DNA of 64,000 nucleotides from CAIWHR01 sp963836265 (GCA_963836265.1 CAWIIO010000006.1:62001-126000), one strand, 5' to 3'; counted from the first letter of the stretch, positions 33,993 to 43,341 are shown. The notes: generated by a model not told the origin, from the letters alone. Made by a program: numbers and translations.

Positions 33993-34265
33993 GAGCCTGT
34001 CGGGCTTACTGTCGCGCATGCGACGGAGGCGAGTTGGGCGCAGTTCAAGGCGCGCGTCCGAAGGCATACCGGCAGTATGGCGAGGGCGCGCAACACCGAA
34101 ATGCGCCCAATTCGCCCCGTCCCTCTGGGTTGCTGCCAAAAAGCGCGTCCGCGTCGTTGCGAGTCTCGCGCATATTCCCGATAGGCGCTTCGCCTCGCTG
34201 CCATCGCCGCCATCGCTTTTTGGCCCAGCAACGCATGCGTGAGAGCAAGCCCGACAGGCTCCTAG
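33989..34265. mobile_element. 269-bp MITE-like element with 30-bp terminal inverted repeats, flanked by CTAG
   Basis: The left end GAGCCTGTCGGGCTT (33993 on) and the reverse complement of the right end (34261 backwards) match at 27 of 30 positions. CTAG flanks both sides (33989-33992 and 34262-34265), consistent with a 4-bp target duplication. Inside are two long hairpins: 34022-34046 with 34098-34121 (GACGGAGGCGAGTTGGGCGC type arms), and 34129-34145 with 34213-34231 (GTTGCTGCCAAAAAGCG arms). A smaller CATAC/GTATG hairpin lies in the first loop. No protein of its own is encoded, so it needs a transposase in trans. This accounts for the 340-bp gap between the peroxiredoxin gene and parB. Confidence 0.75.
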
Positions 34266-34332
34266 CTCCCGCGACTGCTGCTCTGCCAAGACGGCGGTCC
34301 CGCGGCCGCCGTCCTCATTTTCCGCCGCTGCG

Positions 34333-35187
34333 TCAGCGGCGAAGCCTCGCGAGAATCCCGTCCAGCTCCTCGAGGCTCGAATAGGCGATGACGAGCTTGC
34401 CTGCGCCGTTTTTCCTGGCCTCGATCGCGACCTTCGCACCCAACGTCTCGGCGAGCTCCTCGGTCAGCCGTGCGAGGTCGGGGTCGATGGACCGCGCGCC
34501 GCGCTTGGCGGCGTGCCGTCCGGGATGCGCGAGATGCTGGACGAGCCGTTCCGTCTCGCGAACCGACAGTCCCTGCGCAACCACTCGCGCCGCTGCGGCC
34601 GTCTGCGCGCCGGCGGACAGCGCGAGGAGCGCCCGCGCGTGCCCCATGTCGAGCGCGCCGTCCATCAGATAGTCCTGGACGGGCTGCGCGAGCTCGCGCA
34701 GCCGCAGCAGGTTGGTGACGGCGCTGCGCGAGCGACCGATCACCTTGGCAAGCGCGTCGTGCGTGAGGCCGAATTCGTCGATCAGGCGTTGCAATCCGTT
34801 CGCCTGTTCGAGGGGGTTCAGGTCTTCGCGCTGGATGTTTTCGATGAGCGACAGCGCGAGCGCCGACTGATCCGGCACCGACTTGACGAGCGCCGGGACC
34901 TCGGCCAACCCCGCACGTTGCGCGGCGCGCCAGCGACGCTCGCCGGCGATGATCTCGAACCGGTTCCCGTCGACCGGTCGCACCAGCACTGGCTGCATCA
35001 CGCCGTGCTCGCGGATCGACGCCGCCAGCTCGGCGAGAGACGTTTCGTCCATCCGCGTGCGGGGCTGATACTTGCCGGGACGCAGGCGATCGATGGCCAG
35101 CGTCTGCAGCGATTCCTTCGCGCCGCCCTCGTCGGTGCCGGCGAGCAGCGCGTCGAGCCCGCGGCCCAGGCCTTTCGGTCGAATCAT
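34333..35187 (-). CDS. parB: Chromosome partitioning protein ParB (CTP-dependent clamp)
   Basis: Binds parS near the origin, spreads on DNA and recruits SMC and ParA. It has 284 residues. The N-terminus KGLGRGLDALL is the ParA-stimulating motif; the CTP-binding GERRWRAAQ is at 82-90; the helix-turn-helix follows (LTHDALAKVIGRSRSAVTNLLRL). It lies 151 bp after parA on the same strand; two parS-like sites are at 38979 and 39042. Confidence 0.97.
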   Translation of the reverse strand: MIRPKGLGRGLDALLAGTDEGGAKESLQTLAIDRLRPGKYQPRTRMDETSLAELAASIREHGVMQPVLVRPVDGNRFEIIAGERRWRAAQRAGLAEVPALVKSVPDQSALALSLIENIQREDLNPLEQANGLQRLIDEFGLTHDALAKVIGRSRSAVTNLLRLRELAQPVQDYLMDGALDMGHARALLALSAGAQTAAAARVVAQGLSVRETERLVQHLAHPGRHAAKRGARSIDPDLARLTEELAETLGAKVAIEARKNGAGKLVIAYSSLEELDGILARLRR

Positions 35188-35338
35188 CGTGCGCCTCTCG
35201 CAAGACCTTGCCGCATGGGTTGCGCCCCCTCGCTAATGTCGCCCGCCGGGCGGGAGCTTTTCCAAGCGGCCTCCGCACCCAAGTATTTTTCGCGTTGCCG
35301 ATCGGAGTCGGCCGCCGCCTGAAGCGGCCCGCGGGCGC

Positions 35339-36175
35339 TCATCCGGCGGCCGCGCGTGGCGCACTCGCGTCAACCTCCGCTTCCATCCGGCGCAGCATCT
35401 CTCCGGCGAGCGCAAGGTACGCCTGCGCACCTTTCGAGTTGCGGTCGAGATGCAGCGCCGGGATTCCATGCGATGGCGCCTCCGCGAGCCGGATGTTGCG
35501 CGGAACGACGGTACGGTAGAGCTTGTCGCCGAAATGCTTTTCGAGCTCCGCGGCCACGTTCAGCGCGAGCGTGTTGCGCGGGTCGTACATCGTGCGCAGC
35601 AGGCCCTCGATCTCGAGGCCCGGGTTCAGATGCGCGCGAACCTTGCGGATCGTCTGGACGAGATCGGAGAGCCCTTCGAGCGCGTAGTACTCGCACTGCA
35701 TCGGGATCAGCACCGAATCGGCCGCGCAGAGCCCGTTCAGCGTGAGCAACGACAGCGACGGCGGGCAGTCGAGCAGGATGAAGTCGTAGTCCGGCGCGAC
35801 TTCGGTGATCGCGGCGCGCATTTGCGAGAGCGCTTCGGCAAGCGCGTCTTTCAAGCGCATTTCGCGCTCGGGGAGGTCGACCAGCTCGACTTCGGCGCCC
35901 GCGAGCTCGCGGTTCGCCGGCACGAGGTCAAAGCCGCCGGACGGCGAGGCGACGCGCACATCGGCGATCTTGCGTTCGCCGAGCAGCACCTGGTAGACGG
36001 TCACCGGCAGCGCGCGCTTGTCGAGCCCCGCGCCCGTGGTCGCGTTGCCCTGCGGATCGAGATCGACCAGCAGTACGCGCCTTCGCATTGCGGTGAGGCT
36101 CGCCGCGAGGTTGACGGCGGTCGTCGTCTTGCCAACGCCGCCTTTCTGATTCGCAACGGCGATGATGCGGGTCAC
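35339..36175 (-). CDS. parA: Chromosome partitioning ATPase ParA (Soj)
   Basis: ATPase that moves ParB-parS complexes. It has 278 residues from GTG 36175. The deviant Walker A is KGGVGKTT at 11-18 (signature Lys present), with LLVDLDPQGNATTG and ILLDCPPSLSLLT. It is in operon with rsmG upstream (40 bp) and parB downstream. An Ala-rich tail closes the protein. Confidence 0.97.
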   Translation of the reverse strand: MTRIIAVANQKGGVGKTTTAVNLAASLTAMRRRVLLVDLDPQGNATTGAGLDKRALPVTVYQVLLGERKIADVRVASPSGGFDLVPANRELAGAEVELVDLPEREMRLKDALAEALSQMRAAITEVAPDYDFILLDCPPSLSLLTLNGLCAADSVLIPMQCEYYALEGLSDLVQTIRKVRAHLNPGLEIEGLLRTMYDPRNTLALNVAAELEKHFGDKLYRTVVPRNIRLAEAPSHGIPALHLDRNSKGAQAYLALAGEMLRRMEAEVDASAPRAAAG

Positions 36176-36215
36176 GTGCGCACCTCGGCGCCACGCGCCA
36201 GATTGCGCGCCGGAT

Positions 36216-36875
36216 TCACTCGCGCCCTCCGCCCCGCCGGCACTCCATGATCACCAAATGTCGTTGGGCTTCGAGGCCGGGGATCAAAAGCGCCGGCGTC
36301 GCGACCACGCGCACCGCGGCGGGGAGATGCGCGATCTCTTCGTCCGGAAACACGCCCTTCATCGCGATCAGGCGGCCGCCCGGCGCGAGGTGCGGCGCGC
36401 TCGCGCGGGTGAACGTCGCGAGATCCGAATACGCGCGCGAGATCACGGCGTCGAACGGCGCGCTCGGCAGGTAATCCTCGACCCGGGCGGTGACGGCTTC
36501 GGCGTTCCGCAGCCCGAGCTCGATTACCGCCTGCCGCAGGAATGCGCCCTTCTTGTGACTGCAGTCGAGCAGCACGACGCGCCACTCCGGCCGCGCAACC
36601 GCGAGTGGAATCCCCGGGACCCCGCCGCCGCTCCCGACGTCGAGCACGGCGAGGCCATCGCGCGCCGGCAGATGCGGCAGCACCGCAAGTGCGTCGAGAA
36701 CATGGTGCGTGACCATCCGTTCCGGGTCGCGGATCGCGGTCAGGTTGTGCGTGCGGTTCCATTTGTCGAGAAGCGCAAGATACGCGGCGAGCGTGTCGCG
36801 CGCGGGCGTCGGTAGCGCCACGCCGCCGGCCGCGAGGGCCTCGAGTCCCTCGTCGAGATCCGGTGTCGCGATCAC
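36216..36875 (-). CDS. rsmG: 16S rRNA (guanine527-N7)-methyltransferase
   Basis: Methylates G527 of 16S rRNA using SAM. It has 219 residues from GTG 36875, which overlaps the mnmG stop as GTGA (36872-36875). The SAM site LDVGSGGGVPGIPLA is at 78-92. The mnmG-rsmG-parA-parB order is the classical origin-proximal set. Confidence 0.95.
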   Translation of the reverse strand: MIATPDLDEGLEALAAGGVALPTPARDTLAAYLALLDKWNRTHNLTAIRDPERMVTHHVLDALAVLPHLPARDGLAVLDVGSGGGVPGIPLAVARPEWRVVLLDCSHKKGAFLRQAVIELGLRNAEAVTARVEDYLPSAPFDAVISRAYSDLATFTRASAPHLAPGGRLIAMKGVFPDEEIAHLPAAVRVVATPALLIPGLEAQRHLVIMECRRGGGRE

Positions 36876-38818
36876 GCGGAGCGGCGCGCGGGGGCAGCCG
36901 CCGCTGGCGGCGCTGCCTCGCGGGTAGTCGACGCGCCGAAGCCGCGTTTGAGATGCACGAGCAAGAGTGAAATCGCCGCAGGCGTGATCCCCGAAATGCG
37001 CGCCGCCTGGCCCAGGGTTTCCGGGCGATGCACGTTGAGCTTCTGTTGCGCTTCGGTCGACAGCCCGCGCACGCTTCGGTAGTCGAGATCGCGCGGGAGT
37101 TGCCGCTCTTCGTCCGCGCGATGCCGTTCGATTTCGTCGCGCTGACGATCGATGTAGCCGGAATAGCGCGCCGCGATTTCGATCTGCTCGGCGACGACCG
37201 GGTCCGCCACCGCTTCGCCGGCGCCCGGCAGCGTCATCAGCGTCGCGTAGCTGACATGGGGCCGGCGCAGCAGGTCGGCGAGCGAATACTCGCGCTCGAT
37301 CGGCGCGCCGAGCACGCGCTCCGCCCCCGGCGCCGCGAGCATGTTCGGATTCACGTAGGTCGACTTCAGGCGCTCCTGCTCGCGCGCGATCGCGTCGCGT
37401 TTGCGGGCGAAGGCCTCCCAGCGCGCGGCGTCGACGACGCCCAGCGAGCGTCCGATCTCGGTAAGCCGCAGGTCGGCGTTGTCCTCGCGCAGTTGCAGCC
37501 GGTATTCGGCGCGCGACGTGAACATCCGGTAGGGCTCGGTGACGCCGCGGGTGACGAGGTCGCCGACCAGCACCCCCAGGTACGCCTCGTCGCGGCGCGG
37601 GCACCAGCCCTCCTGGCCGCGCACCAGGCGCCCGGCATTGATCCCGGCGAGCAGTCCCTGCGCGGCAGCTTCCTCGTAACCCGTCGTGCCGTTGATTTGA
37701 CCCGCGAAGAACAGGCCGCGAATCGCTTTGGTCTCGAGCGTCGCCTTGAGCGCACGCGGATCGAAGTAGTCGTATTCGATCGAGTAGCCGGGACGCACGA
37801 TATGCGCGTCTTCGCAGCCCTTCATCGTGCGCACCAATGCGAGCTGGACGTCGAAGGGAAGCGATGTCGAGATCCCGTTCGGATAGATTTCGGTGGTCGC
37901 GAGCCCTTCGGGCTCGAGGAAGACCTGATGGCTCGTGCGCTGCGCGAAGCGCACGACCTTGTCCTCGATCGACGGGCAATAGCGCGGCCCCACGCCCTTG
38001 ATGACGCCGGTGTAGAGCGGCGAGCGATCGAGGCCCTCCCGAATGATCTCGTGCGTGCGCTCGTTGGTGTGGGTAATCCAGCACGGCAACTGGCGCGGGT
38101 GCATCGCGCGGTGGCCGGTGAAGCTCATCACCGGTGCCGGGTCGTCGCCGGGCTGCACGTCGAGCGTCGTGAAATCGATGGTCCGCCCGTCGAGGCGCGG
38201 CGGCGTGCCGGTCTTCAACCGGCCGACCGGCAGCGCGAGCTCGCGCAGCCGCGCGCCCAGCATCCTGGCCGACGGATCCCCGGCGCGGCCGGCTTCGTAG
38301 TGCTCGAGTCCGACGTGAATCAGCCCCGAGAGGAACGTGCCGGTCGTCAGCACCACGGCGGCGGCTTCGAAGCGGACTCCGATTTGCGTGACGACCCCGG
38401 TCACGCACGCGGCGGCGCCGTCGCCATCGAGCGTGAGGTCGTCGACTGCCTGCTGGAACAGCGTCAGGTTCGGCTGGTTCTCGAGCCGCGTGCGGATCGC
38501 CTGCCTGTAGAGTCCCCGGTCGGCCTGAGCGCGGGTCGCCCTGACGGCGGGGCCCTTGCTCGAGTTCAGGGTCCGGAACTGGATGCCGGCCTCGTCGGTC
38601 GCGATCGCCATCGCGCCCCCGAGCGCGTCCACCTCCTTGACCAGATGACCCTTGCCGATCCCGCCAATCGAGGGGTTGCACGACATCTGACCGAGCGTTT
38701 CGATGCTGTGGGTGAGCAGCAGCGTTTTGCATCCCATCCTCGCGCAAGCGAGCGCCGCTTCGGTACCGGCGTGGCCACCGCCGACGACGATGATGTCGAA
38801 TCTTGTAGTAAAGTGCAT
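36872..38818 (-). CDS. mnmG: tRNA uridine-5-carboxymethylaminomethyl modification enzyme MnmG (GidA)
   Basis: With MnmE installs the cmnm5 group on wobble U34 of several tRNAs. It has 648 residues. The FAD motif VVGGGHAGTEAA begins at residue 11; family blocks SCNPSIGGIGKGHLV and GTTGYEEAAAQG are intact. MnmE is encoded 4.5 kb away at 43338-44738. The upstream 596-bp region holds two parS-like sites. Confidence 0.98.
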   Translation of the reverse strand: MHFTTRFDIIVVGGGHAGTEAALACARMGCKTLLLTHSIETLGQMSCNPSIGGIGKGHLVKEVDALGGAMAIATDEAGIQFRTLNSSKGPAVRATRAQADRGLYRQAIRTRLENQPNLTLFQQAVDDLTLDGDGAAACVTGVVTQIGVRFEAAAVVLTTGTFLSGLIHVGLEHYEAGRAGDPSARMLGARLRELALPVGRLKTGTPPRLDGRTIDFTTLDVQPGDDPAPVMSFTGHRAMHPRQLPCWITHTNERTHEIIREGLDRSPLYTGVIKGVGPRYCPSIEDKVVRFAQRTSHQVFLEPEGLATTEIYPNGISTSLPFDVQLALVRTMKGCEDAHIVRPGYSIEYDYFDPRALKATLETKAIRGLFFAGQINGTTGYEEAAAQGLLAGINAGRLVRGQEGWCPRRDEAYLGVLVGDLVTRGVTEPYRMFTSRAEYRLQLREDNADLRLTEIGRSLGVVDAARWEAFARKRDAIAREQERLKSTYVNPNMLAAPGAERVLGAPIEREYSLADLLRRPHVSYATLMTLPGAGEAVADPVVAEQIEIAARYSGYIDRQRDEIERHRADEERQLPRDLDYRSVRGLSTEAQQKLNVHRPETLGQAARISGITPAAISLLLVHLKRGFGASTTREAAPPAAAAPARRSA

Positions 38819-38978
38819 GATTTAAATGGCTTTTTACAAGACCGCAGCCGGTTCGGTGTGAGGTAAAATGAGGCTCGAATCATACGTCAAACCCGCGAAT
38901 CGGCAAAGCGATCGAACGATTGAGCTGCAGAGACGCGACCGTTGCGGGGTACGCGGCCGAGAACGGATGCTGATTCCC

Positions 38979-38994
38979 GGTTTCACGTGGAACC
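38979..38994. promoter_or_regulatory. parS-like ParB binding site 1
   Basis: GGTTTCACGTGGAACC matches the parS consensus (TGTTNCACGTGNAACA type) with the central CACGTG intact. It is 160 bp upstream of mnmG and about 4 kb from parAB. Confidence 0.8.
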
Positions 38995-39041
38995 TTGCTT
39001 CGGGGCCCGGCGGGCGCGGCGAAATCGCCCATGGGACCTGT

Positions 39042-39057
39042 TGTTTCACGTGGAACC
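39042..39057. promoter_or_regulatory. parS-like ParB binding site 2
   Basis: TGTTTCACGTGGAACC, 15 of 16 to consensus, 48 bp to the right of site 1. The rest of the 38819-39414 gap shows only two small adjacent hairpins (39328-39340, CCAAT/ATTGG; 39343-39358, AGTGTG/CACACT) beyond the pckA stop and no coding signal. Confidence 0.85.
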
Positions 39058-39327
39058 CTCCCCGGCGCATTCGGCTTTGTAGAGGCTCGATGCCACGTCG
39101 TTTCGTTCTCGACTCTGCGCGCTTCGTGCCGACGCCCGCTGATCGCAATCGTTCCCGGGCGCCGCATGTTGGCAAGGTGGCAACTTGGCGGGATAAGTCC
39201 CAAGAGGCACGAGTTGCTGTGCTGCTGCCCTGCGGAGGGGAACCTAGCCCATCACGGTGTCACGTTGTCCAAAGGAGCATCGCGCAAGATTCTCTCTTTG
39301 GAACACCGGACCTCGACTGAACAGCGA

Positions 39328-39358
39328 CCAATTTCATTGGTTAGTGTGCGCTCACACT
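39328..39358 (-). terminator. Pair of small hairpins beyond pckA
   Basis: CCAAT-TTC-ATTGG and AGTGTG-CGCT-CACACT are perfect short palindromes 57-87 bp after the pckA stop. There is no T run; they could mark the 3' end of the pckA mRNA or be operators. Weak. Confidence 0.25.
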
Positions 39359-39414
39359 CATCGCAGGCCGGAAGAGGCGAATCGGCCCCCCAAGCCCCCG
39401 ACCCTTTTGGCACG

Positions 39415-41256
39415 TCAAGCGCCGAGCCGCCCGCCCAGCCGTGCCCTTTCCGCCGTCAACGCCGCCGGGCGTTTCTGCCCCAGCTTGGCGAACAGCTGGT
39501 CGTGTGCGGCCAATTCCCGCGACCACATCTCGCGATCGACGCGCATCACCTGGGCGAAGCGGTCCGGAGGAAAGTCGAGCCCGGACCAATTGAGATCGCC
39601 ATACGCGGGCTCGAGGCCGAGCGCCGTTTGGATGGCGTGACCGCGCCCGCGACAACGCTCGACGATCCACTGGAGCACGCGCATGTTCTGGCCGAAGCCG
39701 GGCCACGCGAACTTGCCCCGCTCGTCGGTGCGAAACCAGTTGACGTTGAAAATCTTCGGCGGATTCGGGACCGCCTTGCCCATCCGCAGCCAGTGCGCGA
39801 AATAATCTCCGACGTGATAGCCGCAGAAGGGAAGCATCGCGAACGGGTCCCGGCGCACTTCGCCGACCTTGCCTGCCGCCGCGGCCGTCGTCTCCGATCC
39901 CATCGTCGCCGCCTTGTAGACGCCCTCCTCCCACGACGACGCCTCGACCACGAGCGGCACGGTATCGGAGCGCCGCGCGCCGAAAACGAACGCGCCGATG
40001 GGAACGCCCTCCGGGCTGTCCCACTGCGGGTCGAGCGACGGACACTGGGTCGACGCCACGGTGAAGCGCGCGTTCGGATGCGCGGCCTTGCGTCCGCACT
40101 CCGGGGTCCAGTCGTGTCCTTTCCAGTCGATCAAGTGCGCAGGCGGCGTCCTGGTCAGCCCCTCCCACCAGACGTCGCCGTCGTCGGTTAGTGCGACGTT
40201 GGTGAAGATCACGTTTTCCGCGAGCATCTTCATCGCGTTCGGATTCGACTCCCACGACGTGCCGGGCGCCACGCCGAAATAGCCGGCCTCCGGATTGATC
40301 GCATAGAACCGGCCGTCCGCATGCGGCTTGATCCAGGCGATATCGTCGCCGATCGTCGTCACCTTCCATCCCTCGAAGCCCTGTGGCGGAATCAGCATCG
40401 CGAAGTTCGTCTTGCCACATGCGCTCGGGAACGCCGCGGTCACGAATGTTTTTTCCCCCGCCGGCGAAGTGACGCCGAGGATCAGCATGTGTTCGGCGAG
40501 CCACCCCTCGTCGCGCCCCATGACCGAGGCGATCCGCAGCGCGAAGCACTTCTTGCCGAGGAGCGCATTGCCGCCGTAGCCCGACCCGTAGCTCCAGATC
40601 TCGCGTGACTCGGGGAAATGGACGATGTACTTGCGGTCCGGGTTGCACGGCCACCGCGCGTCCTTCTGCCCCGGCGCGAGCGGCGCGCCCACCGAGTGCA
40701 CGCAGGGCACGAACGGGCCGTCCTCGCCGAGCGCGGCGAACACCGTTTTCCCCATCCGCGTCATGATCCGCATGTTCGCGACGACGTACGGACTGTCGGA
40801 GATTTCGATGCCGATATGGGCGATGTGGCTTCCGATCGGCCCCATCGAGAACGGCACGACGTACATCGTCCGCCCGCGCATGCAACCGTCGAACAGGCCC
40901 GCGATCGTCTTGCGCATTTCGGCGGGCGGCACCCAATTGTTCGTCGGCCCGGCGTCCTCCTCACGTTCGCTGCAGATGAACGTCCGGTCCTCGACCCGCG
41001 CAACGTCGGAAGCGTCCGAGCGCGCGAGATAGCTGTTGGGTCGCTGGGCGGGATTGAGCCTCGCGAGCGTGCCGGCCGCAACCATTTCCGCACACAGCCG
41101 GTTGTACTCCTCCTCGCTGCCGTCACACCAGACGAGGCACTCCGGTTTCGTCAGCGCGGCAACTTCTGCCACCCAGGCGAGGAGCCGTCGATGACGGACG
41201 TAGGACGGCGCCGACACGCTGGCGGCCTGGCTTGGATTCGAACGTGGTTGGCTCAT
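39415..41256 (-). CDS. pckA: Phosphoenolpyruvate carboxykinase, GTP-type
   Basis: Converts oxaloacetate and GTP to PEP, GDP and CO2, the entry to gluconeogenesis. It has 613 residues from ATG 41256; the frame is open far upstream but overlaps the methyltransferase gene there. The GTP-type P-loop FPSACGKTNFAML is at 276-288. Substrate-site motifs YGSGYGGNALLGKK and the kinase-2 region TIGDDIAWI are present, and FNVNWFRTDERGKF near the C-terminus. This class is distinct from the ATP-type enzyme of E. coli. A possible -10 TACACT lies at 41342-41347 on the minus strand. Confidence 0.97.
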   Translation of the reverse strand: MSQPRSNPSQAASVSAPSYVRHRRLLAWVAEVAALTKPECLVWCDGSEEEYNRLCAEMVAAGTLARLNPAQRPNSYLARSDASDVARVEDRTFICSEREEDAGPTNNWVPPAEMRKTIAGLFDGCMRGRTMYVVPFSMGPIGSHIAHIGIEISDSPYVVANMRIMTRMGKTVFAALGEDGPFVPCVHSVGAPLAPGQKDARWPCNPDRKYIVHFPESREIWSYGSGYGGNALLGKKCFALRIASVMGRDEGWLAEHMLILGVTSPAGEKTFVTAAFPSACGKTNFAMLIPPQGFEGWKVTTIGDDIAWIKPHADGRFYAINPEAGYFGVAPGTSWESNPNAMKMLAENVIFTNVALTDDGDVWWEGLTRTPPAHLIDWKGHDWTPECGRKAAHPNARFTVASTQCPSLDPQWDSPEGVPIGAFVFGARRSDTVPLVVEASSWEEGVYKAATMGSETTAAAAGKVGEVRRDPFAMLPFCGYHVGDYFAHWLRMGKAVPNPPKIFNVNWFRTDERGKFAWPGFGQNMRVLQWIVERCRGRGHAIQTALGLEPAYGDLNWSGLDFPPDRFAQVMRVDREMWSRELAAHDQLFAKLGQKRPAALTAERARLGGRLGA

Positions 41257-41396
41257 GCGGAACCTGCGGCAGGAATGGGTGAGACGGAGCCGTGGCGCGG
41301 CACCGACCGCGCTCGCGCCTCGCGGAGATTGCTTTTTTTCGAGTGTACACCCGCGCTTCGAGTTCACCGTAAGCCCCAACGCGCGGCCCGGTGGCC

Positions 41397-42200
41397 TTAC
41401 CGATTTGCGCGCGTCGCGACGACGAACACGCGTCGAAACGCGAACAGCACCCGTCCATCCGCCTGCGGCGGATACGCGGCCGCGATCCGCTCGGCATACT
41501 CGGCGACGAAGGCGCGCTGCGCCTCGGCATCGAGGACGGCCAGGAATGGAGTGAGCGCCGTGCCCTTGGTCCAGGCAACGACCGGATGCTCGGCGTCGGC
41601 CGTCGGGGCCAGAACGTGCAGATATTCGGTCGTCCACGCGTCGATGGTTTCGGCGTCCGGCGCGAGCCAGCCAAAATAGCGGGCGGCGGCGGCGACCGGC
41701 GCTCGCCGCAACAGCGGGCGCAGGCGCGACCCCCACCGCGGCCCGGCGGCGATCTCGTGCAGGGCCACATGCGACGGCGCCTCGAAATTCGACGGCATCT
41801 GCACGGCGAGCACGCCGCCCTTCGCGACAGTCGCGAGCAGGCGCGGGAAGAGCATCGCGTGCTCGGGGAGCCAGTGCAGTGCGGCGTTGCTGTAGAGGAG
41901 ATCGACGCTGCCCGGCGGCGCCGCCGCGGCCCACGCCGCCAGATCGGCCTCGATCCAGGCGACCTGCGCGTGGCCTCGAAGCGCGGCGCGCGCCGTCGCC
42001 AGCATCGCCGCCGAGTTGTCGACGCCGGTGATCCGCGCCGCCGGCCAGCGCTGGGCGAGAATTCGCGTCACGTTGCCCGCGCCGCAGCCCAGGTCGACGA
42101 TGGAGCGCGGCGCCCCCAGCGAGACCCGCGCCATCAGGTCGAGCGCAGGACGCACCCGCTCGGTCGCGTATTTCAGATATTGCCCCGGGTTCCAGGTCAT
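41397..42200 (-). CDS. tam: SAM-dependent methyltransferase, trans-aconitate 2-methyltransferase (Tam) type
   Basis: Probably methylates trans-aconitate, an inhibitor formed from cis-aconitate. It has 267 residues from ATG 42200, which has GGAGG 5 bp before it; a start five codons upstream is weaker. The Tam N-terminus MTWNPGQYLKY and the SAM motif VDLGCGAGN (35-43) are clear, with DLLYSNAALHWLPEH following. It lies between the AbrB-type gene and pckA on the same strand. Confidence 0.85.
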   Translation of the reverse strand: MTWNPGQYLKYATERVRPALDLMARVSLGAPRSIVDLGCGAGNVTRILAQRWPAARITGVDNSAAMLATARAALRGHAQVAWIEADLAAWAAAAPPGSVDLLYSNAALHWLPEHAMLFPRLLATVAKGGVLAVQMPSNFEAPSHVALHEIAAGPRWGSRLRPLLRRAPVAAAARYFGWLAPDAETIDAWTTEYLHVLAPTADAEHPVVAWTKGTALTPFLAVLDAEAQRAFVAEYAERIAAAYPPQADGRVLFAFRRVFVVATRANR

Positions 42201-42205
42201 GCAAG

Positions 42206-42210
42206 CCTCC
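42206..42210 (-). promoter_or_regulatory. Ribosome binding site deciding the Tam start
   Basis: GGAGG on the minus strand, 5 bp from ATG 42200. It favours this start over an in-frame one at 42215. Confidence 0.6.
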
Positions 42211-42270
42211 GCCACGCCGCCGCTGCGCCAAGGCCAGGCGGACGGCCTCGATCGAACGCTCCCCGGTCTT

Positions 42271-43341
42271 TCATCGCTCCCCTGCTTCCCGTCGCGCCCG
42301 CCGCCATGCGCGCGCCCGCGCGAACAGCGGCGCGGTCACGAGCAACAGCACGACCACGCGTGTCACGTGGAACGCCGTCACCAGCGGCACGCCCAATTGC
42401 AGCACCTTCGCGGTGATGCACATCTCCGCGATTCCTCCGGGCGCCATCCCCAGCACGACGGTGGCCGGATAGAGTCCGGTCAGCTCGGCGGCGAGCACGG
42501 CAACGCCGGCAGAGAGCCCGATGGCAACAAGGACGCTCGCGGCAACCGCGACGATGAACCGGTGCGCGCCTTCGAGGAAATCGGGCTCGAACCGCGCGCC
42601 CAGCGCACAGCCGAGCAGGCATTGTCCCGCGTTCGATGCGACAAGCGGCGTCGACGAGAAGTCGATCTGCGCCGCGGTGAGCGGAATCGCCACCGCGAGC
42701 GAACCTAGCACGAAGGCGTTCGGCAAACGGAGCCGCTGTGCGATGGCGCTGCCGGCGAGCGTCGCCGCCATCAGCAGCGCGTAACCCGTGCCGTCGAACG
42801 TTGTCGTCCCCGGCACATAGGCGTCCGCACCGTGGACGCCGAGCGCCGCGTAAGCGAGCGGGATGACCAGCACGACGATCAGGATCCGCAGGCTCTGCGC
42901 CGCCGCCACGCGGTCGACCCGCGCGCCGAAGCGCTCGCCCAGCACCGACATTTCCGCCGCGCCGCCGGGGACGCTTGCGAATACGCCGGTGGTGCGGTCG
43001 ATGCCGGCGAGCCGCGCGAGCACCACGCCGCCGAGATAGCCCAGTCCGATCGCGAACATCGCGCCGCCCGCGATCAGCCACCACCAGCCGGCCACCTCGC
43101 GTACAACGGTGGGTGTGAAATACAGACCGAGCGCCGTGCCGATGATCCATTGCCCCACCTGCCGGCCGCCGGGCAGCGCACCGACACGCACGCCCGCGAC
43201 GCGGAGGAAGGCGAGCGTCGCAAGCGGTCCCAGCATCCAGGGAATCGGCGCATGCGCGCGGCTCATCAGCCAGCCGGCGAGCGCCCCGACGGCCAGTCCG
43301 CTGCCCCCCTCGAACCATCGGCGCGCGTCGGGCGTCGTCAC
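42271..43341 (-). CDS. AbrB-family (PF05145-type) integral membrane protein
   Basis: A 356-residue protein with about ten hydrophobic helices in two related halves; SVPGGAAEMSVLGERFGA and GMAPGGIAEMCITAKVLQ are the two copies of the family motif. Often misnamed ammonia monooxygenase; some members are linked to regulation or transport, but the substrate is unknown. It is unrelated to the AbrB transcription factor. The GTG start overlaps the mnmE stop as GTGA (43338-43341). Confidence 0.85.
   Translation of the reverse strand: MTTPDARRWFEGGSGLAVGALAGWLMSRAHAPIPWMLGPLATLAFLRVAGVRVGALPGGRQVGQWIIGTALGLYFTPTVVREVAGWWWLIAGGAMFAIGLGYLGGVVLARLAGIDRTTGVFASVPGGAAEMSVLGERFGARVDRVAAAQSLRILIVVLVIPLAYAALGVHGADAYVPGTTTFDGTGYALLMAATLAGSAIAQRLRLPNAFVLGSLAVAIPLTAAQIDFSSTPLVASNAGQCLLGCALGARFEPDFLEGAHRFIVAVAASVLVAIGLSAGVAVLAAELTGLYPATVVLGMAPGGIAEMCITAKVLQLGVPLVTAFHVTRVVVLLLVTAPLFARARAWRRARREAGER

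Noticed and set aside
34231..34265. Short frames reading RESKPDRLLA across the element ends
   Set aside because: They come from the terminal inverted repeat of the MITE-like element and recur as chance peptides, not genes.
33243..34439. 398-codon minus-strand frame across the peroxiredoxin gene and the MITE
   Set aside because: Shadow frame; the peroxiredoxin on the plus strand has the ribosome binding site and catalytic motif.
42359..42374. CGTGTCACGTGGAACG, a parS-like sequence
   Set aside because: Only 13 of 16 to the better sites and within the AbrB-type coding sequence; kept out as a site, although weak ParB binding cannot be excluded.
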